64,000 nucleotides of DNA from Gottfriedia acidiceleris (GTDB taxonomy: Bacteria > Bacillota > Bacilli > Bacillales > Bacillaceae_G). Below the pieces are notes generated by a model, which ran no database searches, was not told the DNA's origin, and was given only the letters and a program-made list of their open reading frames with translations. Of this stretch, positions 36,626 to 45,481 are shown piece after piece. A program made the position numbers and the translations under genes. Location: the NCBI RefSeq assembly GCF_002128425.1, contig NZ_NESS01000005.1, positions 62,001 to 126,000 of the forward strand. The letters are read 5' to 3'. The stretch's first letter is position 1; each line of letters opens with the position of its first letter.

Positions 36626-37355
36626 AATCCGTCCTTTGTAAAAATTGTGTCATCAACTGAATACATTCACTTGATCTTGTAAAAAACGGGATATGCCCTG
36701 CGTTATGTAATACATATAGTTTTCCTTTTTTGTTCATTTGTTCCTTCATATATGAAGACGCCTCCGAAGGGCAAATAGTATCTTCTTTCCCATGAATCAA
36801 TAAGCTATTCGCCTTAATCTTTGATAGACTCCCTCTAACATCTGTTTTTACTAAATAGTCCAATCCTGTACAGAGTGAATCAAGGTCATCTCCTTGAAAA
36901 TTATGTTTTACCGAGTTCATAAATGTTAAGAATTCTTTTTTTTCCGATTGCGAAAACATCGCCTCATAAAAATTCGAAAGAGTTATCTCCTTATTTCGTT
37001 TCAACTGCTTTTTCATTCGTTCGATTACTCGTGGATGCCATCCAATTGTATGGTCAATAACTGATGTAAAATGGCTCGTTGCACCAATAAGTATGAGTCC
37101 TTTCACATATTCATTATTCTCAGCTGCAAATTCGAGAGCAGCAATTGATCCTAATGACCATCCAAGTATATGAACAGGTTCGTTAGTTTTATATACGGTT
37201 TCCTTTACCCGTTCTTTAAAATCACCTAAGTTTCTTACGTTTCTCCATTCCACAAAAGAAAGCTGAACGATTTCTGCAAGAGGCTCTCTTATCGTTTGAA
37301 ATACTGAAGTCTCCATTCCCCAACCTGGCAGCATGATTAGATGTGGTTTTCTCAT
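36615..37355 (-). CDS. bioH: pimeloyl-ACP methyl ester esterase (BioH-like)
   Basis: A 246-aa alpha/beta hydrolase that removes the methyl ester from pimeloyl-ACP. The nucleophile elbow is GWSLGS (about residue 66), the acid is Asp in IHGKEDTICP, and His lies in NAGHIPFF near the end. It overlaps bioF by 4 bp and bioC by 11 bp, which supports the biotin role; sequence alone would only say alpha/beta hydrolase. The N-terminal PGWGMETSVF matches BioH-like proteins. Confidence 0.85.
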   Translation of the reverse strand: MRKPHLIMLPGWGMETSVFQTIREPLAEIVQLSFVEWRNVRNLGDFKERVKETVYKTNEPVHILGWSLGSIAALEFAAENNEYVKGLILIGATSHFTSVIDHTIGWHPRVIERMKKQLKRNKEITLSNFYEAMFSQSEKKEFLTFMNSVKHNFQGDDLDSLCTGLDYLVKTDVRGSLSKIKANSLLIHGKEDTICPSEASSYMKEQMNKKGKLYVLHNAGHIPFFTRSSECIQLMTQFLQRTDYDD

Positions 37356-38554
37356 TTAATGATCCCCATCCTTTTCCCTAAGACCACAATACGCTCTAAA
37401 GCCCAATCTAGATCTTCTTTTTGATGCAGAGCAGTAACGGTAAAGCGTATTCTTGCTTCATTTTCAGGAACAGTAGGCGGACGTACTGGAATAGCAGCGA
37501 TTCCTTCTTCTTGTAAAGCTGCCGCAAACTCCATGGTCTTATCGTTTTTGCCAATCATAATCGGAATTATTTGGGATTCGCTCCCACATAAATTAAACCC
37601 AGAGTCACCAAGTGCATTCCTAACATAGGAAGCATGTTCTTTCAACAACACTCGCCGCTCTGATTCTACTTGTACAAGTTTAATAGCAGCTTTTGCTGAA
37701 CCGAGGATTGCTGGAGGAAGGGCTGTTGTATATATGAAACTTCGCATCTTATTTGTTAAATAATCAATGAGCCACTTTTTTCCGACCACATATGCGCCAA
37801 ACGATCCAAGCGCTTTACTGAACGTCCCCATCTGAATATCGATCCTATGGTCAAGATTCAATTGACGAGCATAACCTTCCCCATTTTCACCATAAATTCC
37901 GCTAGAATGGGCTTCATCAACCATTAAGATAGCGTTATATTTCTCCTTTAACTGAACCAGCCCGGATAGATTTGCAAAATCACCATCCATACTAAAAAGA
38001 GAGTCTGTTACAATCAGCTTTCTTTTTTCAATGGGGGCTTGTCGTAGCAACGTCTCCAAATGTTCTAAATCATTGTGGCGATATCGCTGGTTTTTAGACC
38101 GGCTCAGGAGAATACCGTCTATAATACTGGCATGATTGAGTTTATCGCTAAAAACATAATCACCCCGACCTACTAGTGCAGAAACAATCCCTAGATTCGC
38201 CGTATAACCGCTATTGATAATAAGTCCAGCTTCTGCCTTTTTCCAGTTCACAAGCTCGGTTTCGGTTTGTTTATAAAGCAAATGATTACCGACAATCAGA
38301 CGGGAAGCCGTTGAGCCCGCACCATAAGTTCTAACTGCATCCACCATAGCATTTTTCAATCGTTCATCTCCTGCGAACCCTAAATAATCATTCGACGCAA
38401 GGTTCAACATGTTCTTTCCATTTTTTATAAGCCAAGGCTGAACAGCAAATTCAGTCGTAACGAGGCGGCGATTCTGAGAGAGCTCCTCAAGACGAGCTAA
38501 CTCTCCCTTGATTTCTTGTTCCCATTGTAAATTCTCTTGATCTATCAAAACCAT
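37352..38554 (-). CDS. bioF: 8-amino-7-oxononanoate synthase
   Basis: A 400-aa PLP-dependent enzyme condensing pimeloyl-ACP (or -CoA) with L-alanine. Landmarks are MLNLASNDYLGFAG, GAGSTASRLIVGN, VDEAHSSGIYGENG (Asp/His near PLP) and the Schiff-base Lys in MGTFSKALGSFGAYVVG. ATG at 38554 almost touches the G6 ribosome site; TTG at 38548 has better spacing and may be the true start. It is the first gene of a bioFHC unit. A BirA box lies 42-72 bp upstream. Confidence 0.93.
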   Translation of the reverse strand: MVLIDQENLQWEQEIKGELARLEELSQNRRLVTTEFAVQPWLIKNGKNMLNLASNDYLGFAGDERLKNAMVDAVRTYGAGSTASRLIVGNHLLYKQTETELVNWKKAEAGLIINSGYTANLGIVSALVGRGDYVFSDKLNHASIIDGILLSRSKNQRYRHNDLEHLETLLRQAPIEKRKLIVTDSLFSMDGDFANLSGLVQLKEKYNAILMVDEAHSSGIYGENGEGYARQLNLDHRIDIQMGTFSKALGSFGAYVVGKKWLIDYLTNKMRSFIYTTALPPAILGSAKAAIKLVQVESERRVLLKEHASYVRNALGDSGFNLCGSESQIIPIMIGKNDKTMEFAAALQEEGIAAIPVRPPTVPENEARIRFTVTALHQKEDLDWALERIVVLGKRMGIIK

Positions 38555-38595
38555 CCCCCCTTTGATTTAACCATACATTCCTTGATAATTTTTAA

Positions 38596-38626
38596 ATGTT
38601 AACCATTTTGTATATTATGTTAACAT
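38596..38626. promoter_or_regulatory. BirA box (biotin repressor operator)
   Basis: ATGTTAACC, 12 bases, ATGTTAACAT: two GTTAAC arms at the spacing typical of Firmicute BirA operators. Placement just upstream of bioF implies repression by biotinyl-AMP-loaded BirA. Confidence 0.8.
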
Positions 38627-38744
38627 AAAATACTTAGAGATTCAGCAACAAATGATTAAACAAAAAATAGACGCGTTTTATTAACGCGCCCAATAGCATT
38701 CAATAGAATTCTTTATTCAATGATCCTCTTACTCTTTTATAACT

Positions 38745-39060
38745 CCTAGAACAAACCTATCATATCCAATTGTACCAACTATTTGGATGGCGATGGAATC
38801 AATCCTTGGCTCTTCTGATAACAAATCAATAAACATCGATCATCGTACATATGAAACAACGTCCCTTTCGTCAAATTTAGTAAATAACAAGAATCATTAA
38901 CCTTTGGTTTCTTTCAAAATTCCATATTGCCTATTGATTTAATAAGATAATCTAAACGAATATCATCTTACTTAACTTTTAAACTGTACTGTTTTGTTTC
39001 CATTTCTGTATCTTCTTGATCAAATTCAAAAAGTAAGGAATCACACTTCTACGAAATGAA
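38745..39060 (-). pseudogene. DUF3885 protein relic
   Basis: In one minus-strand frame broken by stops: LLFEFDQEDTEMETKQYSLK, then DDIRLDYLIKSIGN, then VNDSCYLLNLTKGTLFHMYD. The last piece, with the DDR that follows, matches the end of DUF3885 proteins (typical GxxFHMYDDRG). The 5' half is missing, apparently cut by the mobile-element debris at 39076. Confidence 0.5.
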
Positions 39061-39075
39061 GGTTTTATTTAAATA

Positions 39076-39096
39076 TGTCTACTTGACAGGGGTAAG
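39076..39096. repeat. solo fragment of the IS3-family terminus
   Basis: These 21 bases (from TGTCTACTTG to GGGGTAAG) are an exact inverted copy of 46938-46958, the left terminus of the IS3-family element. The outermost IS bases are absent here, so it is a relic. Confidence 0.7.
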
Positions 39097-39143
39097 TCCG
39101 AGGCAGCCGTTCTTATGGAACTAATGCATGCGTTCGTATTATA

Positions 39144-39182
39144 AGGTCATCCAGATTTACTGGTTGACCATTTTTCATATTG
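39144..39182 (+). terminator. hairpin with T run in mobile-element debris
   Basis: AGGTCA-CCAG pairs with CTGG-TTGACC, then ATTTTTCATATTGTTTTTT. The sequence 39130-39170 resembles the hairpin at 22606-22664. Confidence 0.5.
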
Positions 39183-39189
39183 TTTTTTC

Positions 39190-39378
39190 ATTATGGTAGC
39201 CGGGGTAGAACGTTGCATGCATGGGGCTTTGACCCCGTCAACTAAACAGTTCGCACCCTATTTGTAGAAGCATGATTTGGGCTGGTTGGGACTTAGATCT
39301 CGTATAACAAGCGAACCTATGAAACTACAGAAAGGACGAGGGGTTACCGGTGAATTTATTTTAGGAGGAGATCATTTA
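39190..39378 (+). ncRNA. structured 5' non-coding region of an IS110-type element, possible bridge RNA
   Basis: This 190-base GC-richer stretch directly precedes the IS110-type transposase relic. It can fold into CGGGGT/ACCCCG (39201-39206 with 39232-39237) and GTTCGC/GCGAAC (39249-39254 with 39311-39316, a large internal loop). In IS110-group elements the non-coding left end encodes a bridge RNA that pairs with target and donor DNA (established for IS621). Identity here rests on position and structure only. Confidence 0.45.
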
Positions 39379-39714
39379 TGAATCCAGAGGGGCATCCATA
39401 TAAATGCAGTTTTAAAATTACTCATACACTTGATGGATTTGAACATTACATCATTTTTTAATAGAAATTGAGAAACTAACTAAACAAAAACCTGCGATTG
39501 TCTTAGAGTCAACAGGTCACTATCACTCACCCATTCTTCATTTTATAGAAGAACATAATTATTTATATATTGTCGTTAATCCATTAATTTCTTATCGAGC
39601 GAAAAGCACGAGTTTGCGAAAAGTTAAAACTGATGCGATTGATTCCTATCACCTGTGCGAGTTGTATTACAAAGAAGAGCTAGAACCATATAAAAACGAG
39701 GAATTCAGCTTCTA
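39379..39714 (+). pseudogene. IS110 family transposase relic
   Basis: ATG at 39379 follows AGGAGGAG. The frame reads MNPEGHPYKCSFKITHTLDG and stops near 39459. A shifted frame then gives KPAIVLESTGHYHSPILHF, VVNPLISYRAK and SLRKVKTDAIDSYHLCELYY, the RuvC-like DEDD domain of IS110 transposases. The segment after MNP with the first catalytic Asp is deleted. The C-terminal Tnp_20 serine domain is missing: the frame ends at 39714 after EPYKNEEFSF. The enzyme cannot be active. Confidence 0.85.
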
Positions 39715-39925
39715 AATCTCATTTTTATTGAAAAATATTGACAACTATTAGCTGGTTTAGTTGATTTATAAGCATTTAATCAAATGTCCAATTTTAACCT
39801 ATTAATTAACTATCGTATTTCCCTTAATTACATTAATAATATCAATGATTTCAAAATAAAGCCTCCCATTTTTAATGAATATTCTGTAATGAACTTTGGA
39901 AAAATAAGTTTAAAAGGATGATAAT

Positions 39926-40441
39926 ATGCAACTAGATTTTGTTTGGAAAGCAGTGTTAATCGTTATTATGGGAACTCTTTTATTAAAAATAGCTGGAAGA
40001 AACTCTATTTCCAAATTGACAGTTTCTGAAATTGTTTTAATGAGTACAATTGGTCCATTACTAAGTCGTCCAATTGAAAATAAGAGTATTTGGACTAGTT
40101 TAGGTGTTGCGTCTTTGCTTATTTTAACTGTAGTTGTATTTCAGTTTCTAAAAATAAAATATAAATCATTCGAATTATTATTAACTGGTAGATCGATCAT
40201 TATCATAGAAGATGGGAACTTAAATTTAGAAAACATGAAAAAAATACGACTTACAACTGAAAATTTAAAAATGCGTTTACACCAGTTGGGAATAGCTTCA
40301 ATTGAAGATGTAGAATGGGCTACATTAGAAACAAATGGGCAAATAGGATATAAATTGAAGACAAACTTACAACCTGCAACTAAACAGGACATTCAAAATC
40401 TAGTAAGATTGATAGAAACAAAAATTCTCGATTCAAAGTGA
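39926..40441 (+). CDS. YetF-like membrane protein (DUF421 domain)
   Basis: A 171-aa protein with two or three N-terminal helices (about residues 7-25, 35-50, 57-76) and a cytoplasmic domain like the C-terminal part of YetF/YrbG proteins: LLTGRSIIIIEDGNLNLENM, then LRLHQLGI-like LKMRLHQLGIASIEDVEWA and LETNGQIG. Members of this family in Bacillus include spore-membrane proteins. It lies 176 bp upstream of a germination gene on the same strand. ATG follows AAAGGATG. Confidence 0.75.
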   Translation: MQLDFVWKAVLIVIMGTLLLKIAGRNSISKLTVSEIVLMSTIGPLLSRPIENKSIWTSLGVASLLILTVVVFQFLKIKYKSFELLLTGRSIIIIEDGNLNLENMKKIRLTTENLKMRLHQLGIASIEDVEWATLETNGQIGYKLKTNLQPATKQDIQNLVRLIETKILDSK

Positions 40442-40617
40442 AGTTATTTAATTGTCACTTTCTTATCGATATCTTGTGGGAAAATTTAGTAAAACAGCTA
40501 CTAGTCTGTACTTTTTAGTAATTTGTCATAAAAATGGGAATGACTAATAGGAGTGTAAGTCTGTTAATCTGAGGATAAACGGTTAAAAATCGTCAACTTT
40601 TAAGAGGTGTGACAACA

Positions 40618-42063
40618 ATGAGTAAAGAACCAGTATTAACGAAACAGTTACATAAAAATATAAGGAAGGTCCAAGAGCAATTTCATCACTCACCGGAATT
40701 AACAATTCGATTAATTCAATTTGACCAAGTTCATAAGTTTTATGGAGCAATCCTCTATATTGACTCGATTGTGAACGTGGATTTAATTAGACAGAACATC
40801 ATCGAACCACTACGGTTAGTTCGAAGAGTAGAGAAGAGTTCATTAATAAATACGTTGGCCATTCTTTATCTTCAATCAGAATCTGTTGAGATTGTCCAAT
40901 CGATGAGTGATATAGTGAATGGTATTGTAAGAGGAAAGAGTCTACTCCTTGTTGAAGGATATGAACGTGCACTACTTTTAGATACAGCCGAATGGCAACA
41001 CCGAGAAATTGAACAAAGTACCAACCAACGAAATATCCAAGGTCCGTTAATTTCGTTTGCTGAACAATTAAAGGGGAATCTAAATTTATTACATAATAGT
41101 ATTCAATCTCCTACATTAATGGTCGAAAAAAAACAAATTGGTACGATCGCTAAAACTGATATTGCTATTGTGTATTTAACAGATTTAGTCGATCAAAAAG
41201 CGTTAGATGAAGTACATCGTCGGATTGATGCCTTACAAGTGAACTATGTAATAGGAAGGGTCATTGAAGATGCGATTGAAGGGAATCAAAAAACAATATT
41301 TCCACTGTCCTTTAAAACGGATTTGCCAGATGCTGTCGTTTCTGCCTTATTTGAAGGACGAATTGCGGTAATGGTCAATGGGGTTCCACAGGCAGTCATT
41401 GTTCCAAATGTATTTGTCCAATATTTTCAACAACCTAGTGAATACTATATGAAGGCACGAATTCAAAATCGACTTCTTTCTTTTATTTGTTTTTTTGCTT
41501 CAATTCTCTTACCGGGAGTGTACATGTCAATCGCTAATTTTCACGAAAATTGGTTTCCGAAGGAATTTGCGAAGGCTTATTTTACCCATTCACATACCGT
41601 TCTTCCATTTTGGTTTGAAGTCTTCTTGTTACTTGTTTTGTTACAGATATTAGGAATCGGCGAGTTTAGAGTTTCAAGGGAGATGTTAGTTCTTGTTTCA
41701 CTAATTGCCACAGTCACTATCGGATCAACTGCCGTCGAAGCAAAACTTTTTCATCCACTAAGTCTTATTGTAATTGGTGTTACGTTTCTATCAAATACAT
41801 TATTAGTGATTGGAGAAATGACTATGGCAGTCAATACTACTCGCTATGTATTTACCTTTTTGGGCGCACTCTTTGGACTAACTGGTATATGTTTAGGGTT
41901 AGTTTTATTATTTATCCACCTAGCACGTTTACGTTCTGTTGGTGTTCCATTCTTAGCACCAATCGTACCATTTCATTACAAAGAATTTAAAGATGTCTTG
42001 ATTAGAGGAGATTTACGAAAGTTAAGTAACAGTCCTCATCATTATCCGCATGATGAAAAGTAA
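40618..42063 (+). CDS. GerA-family spore germination protein, A subunit (orphan)
   Basis: A 481-aa protein of the GerAA/GerKA/SpoVAF family: a soluble N-terminal domain (about 1-275; FYGAILYIDSIVNVDLIRQN and LDTAEWQHREIEQ) and a membrane C-terminal domain with four or five helices beginning RLLSFICFFASILLPGVYMS. The conserved IRGPLISF-like motif reads IQGPLISFAEQLKGNL. Nutrient receptors need A, B and C subunits; no gerB or gerC gene follows, so this is an orphan A subunit. ATG at 40618 follows AAGAGGTG. It shows that the organism forms spores or descends from spore formers. Confidence 0.87.
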   Translation: MSKEPVLTKQLHKNIRKVQEQFHHSPELTIRLIQFDQVHKFYGAILYIDSIVNVDLIRQNIIEPLRLVRRVEKSSLINTLAILYLQSESVEIVQSMSDIVNGIVRGKSLLLVEGYERALLLDTAEWQHREIEQSTNQRNIQGPLISFAEQLKGNLNLLHNSIQSPTLMVEKKQIGTIAKTDIAIVYLTDLVDQKALDEVHRRIDALQVNYVIGRVIEDAIEGNQKTIFPLSFKTDLPDAVVSALFEGRIAVMVNGVPQAVIVPNVFVQYFQQPSEYYMKARIQNRLLSFICFFASILLPGVYMSIANFHENWFPKEFAKAYFTHSHTVLPFWFEVFLLLVLLQILGIGEFRVSREMLVLVSLIATVTIGSTAVEAKLFHPLSLIVIGVTFLSNTLLVIGEMTMAVNTTRYVFTFLGALFGLTGICLGLVLLFIHLARLRSVGVPFLAPIVPFHYKEFKDVLIRGDLRKLSNSPHHYPHDEK

Positions 42064-42091
42064 CTAACCAACAAATTATCTAATCAGATAT

Positions 42092-42134
42092 TCCGGTTCT
42101 TCAACTAAATGGCCTGATTGTTGAAGAACTTTTT
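42092..42134 (+). terminator. terminator of the gerA-like gene
   Basis: GTTCTTCAAC pairs with GTTGAAGAAC, followed by TTTTT. Confidence 0.8.
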
Positions 42135-42483
42135 CATGTAATTTTATTTTTCGAGTTAAATATTTAATCTATTTTGTGAAATTTTTCACTTAAACAACTG
42201 CCATTTACTTGAATTAGAAAAATGTACTGTAACAGCTCTAGGTTGTTCAACTAATGCATTAGTTGTATAAGCGTAAAATAATAATTCAACATTGGACCTA
42301 ATATGACTAATATATTTATAAGTTTTTTCATATGGTTTCTCCATACTCTAATTTATTTAATTCCACTTTATTTTAATTTTATCATCAAGCCAAGAAGTAT
42401 TAATCAATCATAAAACTCTAATCCCCCAATTAGTTGAATAAGGAACCTACAATCTACTTTAACAGAGTCTTTTAAAAAAATAA

Positions 42484-42552
42484 AAGAGCAGTATACCACT
42501 ACCATAATACCCAGAGGATTCTAAGCATTATAGCGAGGATACTACCCTTTTT
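42484..42552 (-). terminator. terminator of the gnt operon
   Basis: Minus strand: GTAGTATCC and GGTATACTGC bound a long imperfect stem, followed by TCTTTTATTTTTTT. Confidence 0.5.
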
Positions 42553-42571
42553 GTCTAACTAGCAGAAGCTT

Positions 42572-43918
42572 TTATACGAATAAACTTAGTAATAAAATAA
42601 AGACCAATCCGGAAACTGAAATAATTGACTCAAGTAATGTCCAAGTTAAGAAAGTTTCTTTCATGCTTAATCCAAAATACTCTTTAAACATCCAGAAACC
42701 TGCGTCATTGACGTGTGAAGCAATTAAACTACCAGCTCCAGTTGCTAAAACGACTAAAGCTAAGTTAACATCAGAATGACCTAACATTGGAATAACTAAA
42801 CCAGAAGTTGTTAAAGCTGCAACAGTAGCAGAACCTAGGGAAATTCGTAGGATTGCTGCTATAATCCATGCAAGTAAAATCGGCGAAATTGAAGTGCCTT
42901 TGAATAACTCTGCAACATAGTCACCAACACCGCCATCAATTAACACTTGTTTGAAGGCACCGCCGCCTCCGATGATTAAGAGCATCATACCAATATGAGT
43001 AATTGCTGTTGTACAAGAATTCATAACTTCTTTAATTGGAATTTTTCTAGCTAATCCCATTGTATAGATCGCAACTAATAATGAAATCACCATGGCAGTA
43101 CCTGCATTACCAATAAACCGGATCGCTACAAGTAAACTATTATCTTCAAATCCCATTGTTTTTTGCAGTAAATTAATTATTGTTGCAATTGCCATTAAAA
43201 TAACTGGAAGTAATGCGGTAAAAACACTGATTCCAAAACCAGGAGTTTCTTCAAGTTTAAATGTTTTTTGTTCTCCTAAAGATTCAATATTACCCATTTT
43301 TGTGAACGACGCAGGTACAAGTTTTTTAGCAAGCTTTGTAAATAATGGACCAGCGATAATAACAGTTGGTATAGCAATAATAAAACCGTAAAGTAATACT
43401 TCACCAAGATTCGCACCATATTCACCAGCGATTGCAGTCGGACCTGGGTGTGGCGGTAAGAATCCGTGTGTTACAGATAATGCAGCCGCCATTGGAATAC
43501 CTAAATATAAAATAGAAACTTTTAATTGTCTTGATATTGCAAATACAATTGGAATTAATAACACTAATCCAACTTCGAAGAATAAAGCGACACCGATAAT
43601 GAACGAAGCAACAACGACTGCCCATTGAATGTTCTTTTCACCGAATTTGTTAACAAGTGTCATCGCAATTCGCTGTGCGCCACCAGAGTCTGCAATCAAC
43701 TTACCAAGCATTGCACCAAGTCCGAAAATTAATGCTAAATGACCAAGTGTCCCGCCTAATCCAGCTTCAATAGTTGTGCCGATATTATCTGGTTTAATTC
43801 CAAGTGCTAAAGCAACTCCAAATGAAACAATGATTAATGAAATAAAAGTGTTTAATTTAAACTTCATGATTAAAAAAAGTAATACTAAAATCCCTATTGC
43901 TACTATAACCAGTGGCAT
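42572..43918 (-). CDS. gntP: gluconate:H+ symporter
   Basis: A 448-aa permease of the GntP family with about 12-14 helices. Signatures are GLGGTLGHLALIFGLGAMLGKL, HGFLPPHPGPTAIAGEYGANLG and the C-terminal GSLIASHVNDAGFWMFKEYF. It imports gluconate for phosphorylation by the kinase upstream. ATG follows GGGGGG. The 18-bp gap to gntK and shared direction indicate one operon, gntR-gntK-gntP, as in B. subtilis but without gntZ. Confidence 0.95.
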   Translation of the reverse strand: MPLVIVAIGILVLLFLIMKFKLNTFISLIIVSFGVALALGIKPDNIGTTIEAGLGGTLGHLALIFGLGAMLGKLIADSGGAQRIAMTLVNKFGEKNIQWAVVVASFIIGVALFFEVGLVLLIPIVFAISRQLKVSILYLGIPMAAALSVTHGFLPPHPGPTAIAGEYGANLGEVLLYGFIIAIPTVIIAGPLFTKLAKKLVPASFTKMGNIESLGEQKTFKLEETPGFGISVFTALLPVILMAIATIINLLQKTMGFEDNSLLVAIRFIGNAGTAMVISLLVAIYTMGLARKIPIKEVMNSCTTAITHIGMMLLIIGGGGAFKQVLIDGGVGDYVAELFKGTSISPILLAWIIAAILRISLGSATVAALTTSGLVIPMLGHSDVNLALVVLATGAGSLIASHVNDAGFWMFKEYFGLSMKETFLTWTLLESIISVSGLVFILLLSLFV

Positions 43919-43936
43919 GAAAATCCCCCCGTATAT

Positions 43937-45481
43937 CTATTTATTTTTATTAATTAATCCTCTCTGATAATTAGCAATCCGCTTATAATCTTTTTCTAAC
44001 ACTCTCGATAGGCTAATAAAGATTGGCAATAGCTCTCGATATTCTCTTACTGCATCTTCATTAGGAGTATGTTTGTGAGTACTACCGACCATTTCAGATA
44101 CTACTTCAAAGGATTCTATTTTTCCTGTTGCATAAAGACCTAAAATACAAGCACCAAGACAAGAACTTTCATAGCTTTCTGGTACAACTACTTCTAAATC
44201 AAAAATATCGGACATCATCTGACGCCATACATTCGACCTTGCGAATCCACCAGTTGCTTGAATTTTAGAAACTGGCCCATCCATACATTCAATTAAAGCT
44301 AAAAACACAGTGTATAAGTTGTATATAACACCTTCAAGTGCAGAGCGAATCATATGCTCTTTCTTATGTGCCATCGTTAAGCCGAAGAAGGAGCCTCGAA
44401 CGTCAGGGTTCCACAATGGGGCACGTTCACCCGCTAAGTAAGGATGGAATAACAAACCATCTGCTCCAGGTTTAACACCTTCAGCAATCTTTGTTAAAAC
44501 CTCATATGGATCAATACCTAGTCTTTTTGCGGTTTCAACTTCCGAAGCCGCAAATTCATCACGAATCCAACGAAAAACCATTCCGCCATTGTTTACTGGC
44601 CCACCGATGACCCAATGTTTTTCCGTTAATGCGTAGCAAAATATTCGTCCTTTTTCATCAGTTTGTGGTTGGTCAATAATGGTTCGAATTGCCCCACTTG
44701 TCCCAATTGTGACTGCTATTTCTCCTTTTCGAATCGCATTCACACCAAGATTGGATAGTACTCCATCACTTGCACCAATTACAAAAGGAGTTTGTGGATC
44801 AATTCCCATCTGTCTAGCCAAATCAGGATCACAGTTTGTAAAAATCTCAGTAGTAGGTACTAGTCTAGATAGTTGTTCAGTTGTAATCCCCGCTATTTGT
44901 ATAGCTCCCTCATCCCAATCTAGTTTTTTAAGATTCATCATCCCCATAGCTGAAGCAAGAGAATGATCTACAACGTATTGGTCAAAGAACTTTTTAAATA
45001 TAAATTCTTTAATCCCGATATATTTTTTCGCTTTTTGAGCGATTTCTGGTCGTTCATTTACAATCCATGTAATCTTGCTTAAAGGTGACATCGGGTGAAT
45101 AGGAGTACCTGTTCGTTTGTAAACTTCGTGACCATTTAATTCATCTTTAATTTTATGAGTCCAAGACTCACTTCGATTATCTGCCCATGTAATACAAGGC
45201 GTTAATGGTCGATCATTTTCATCCATTACAATTAGGCTATGCATTGCACTACTAAAAGAAATAAATAATATCTCTTTATTTGGATGTTGTTTCATTATTT
45301 TAGAAATTGCTTGTACTAAAGCTGTAAAGATCTCTTCTGGGTCTTGTTCAGCTGTTGAAATATCAGGTGTATAGAGTGGGTAACCGATATTCTCTTGTTG
45401 GATGACTTCGCCTGTTTCAGTAAATAAAACGGCTTTTGTGCTTGTGGTACCAATGTCTAACCCTAACATATAGTTTGTCAT
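43937..45481 (-). CDS. gntK: gluconate kinase
   Basis: An FGGY-family sugar kinase, 514 aa from the chosen start, converting gluconate to 6-phosphogluconate. The ATP-binding LGLDIGTTSTKAVLF opens the protein. The substrate-site TWADNRS and the second-domain motifs VIGASDGVLSNLG and GLLFHPYLAGERAPLWNP follow. ATG at 45481 overlaps the gntR stop (ATGA), a classic coupling. The frame is open further upstream inside gntR, but that part is not kinase-like. Confidence 0.94.
   Translation of the reverse strand: MTNYMLGLDIGTTSTKAVLFTETGEVIQQENIGYPLYTPDISTAEQDPEEIFTALVQAISKIMKQHPNKEILFISFSSAMHSLIVMDENDRPLTPCITWADNRSESWTHKIKDELNGHEVYKRTGTPIHPMSPLSKITWIVNERPEIAQKAKKYIGIKEFIFKKFFDQYVVDHSLASAMGMMNLKKLDWDEGAIQIAGITTEQLSRLVPTTEIFTNCDPDLARQMGIDPQTPFVIGASDGVLSNLGVNAIRKGEIAVTIGTSGAIRTIIDQPQTDEKGRIFCYALTEKHWVIGGPVNNGGMVFRWIRDEFAASEVETAKRLGIDPYEVLTKIAEGVKPGADGLLFHPYLAGERAPLWNPDVRGSFFGLTMAHKKEHMIRSALEGVIYNLYTVFLALIECMDGPVSKIQATGGFARSNVWRQMMSDIFDLEVVVPESYESSCLGACILGLYATGKIESFEVVSEMVGSTHKHTPNEDAVREYRELLPIFISLSRVLEKDYKRIANYQRGLINKNK

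Larger units (their letters stand above)
42064..42571. other. 508-bp intergenic region
   Basis: It holds terminators for both flanking genes. A weak 26-codon minus-strand ORF at 42251-42331 (MKKLINILVILGPMLNYYFT start, GGAG upstream) is hydrophobic and may be a peptide or a relic. Nothing else was recognised. Confidence 0.4.

Noticed and set aside
42251-42331. 26-aa hydrophobic peptide gene
   Set aside because: It has a modest ribosome site only, no homology and no transcription signal. Kept as a remark in the intergenic entry.
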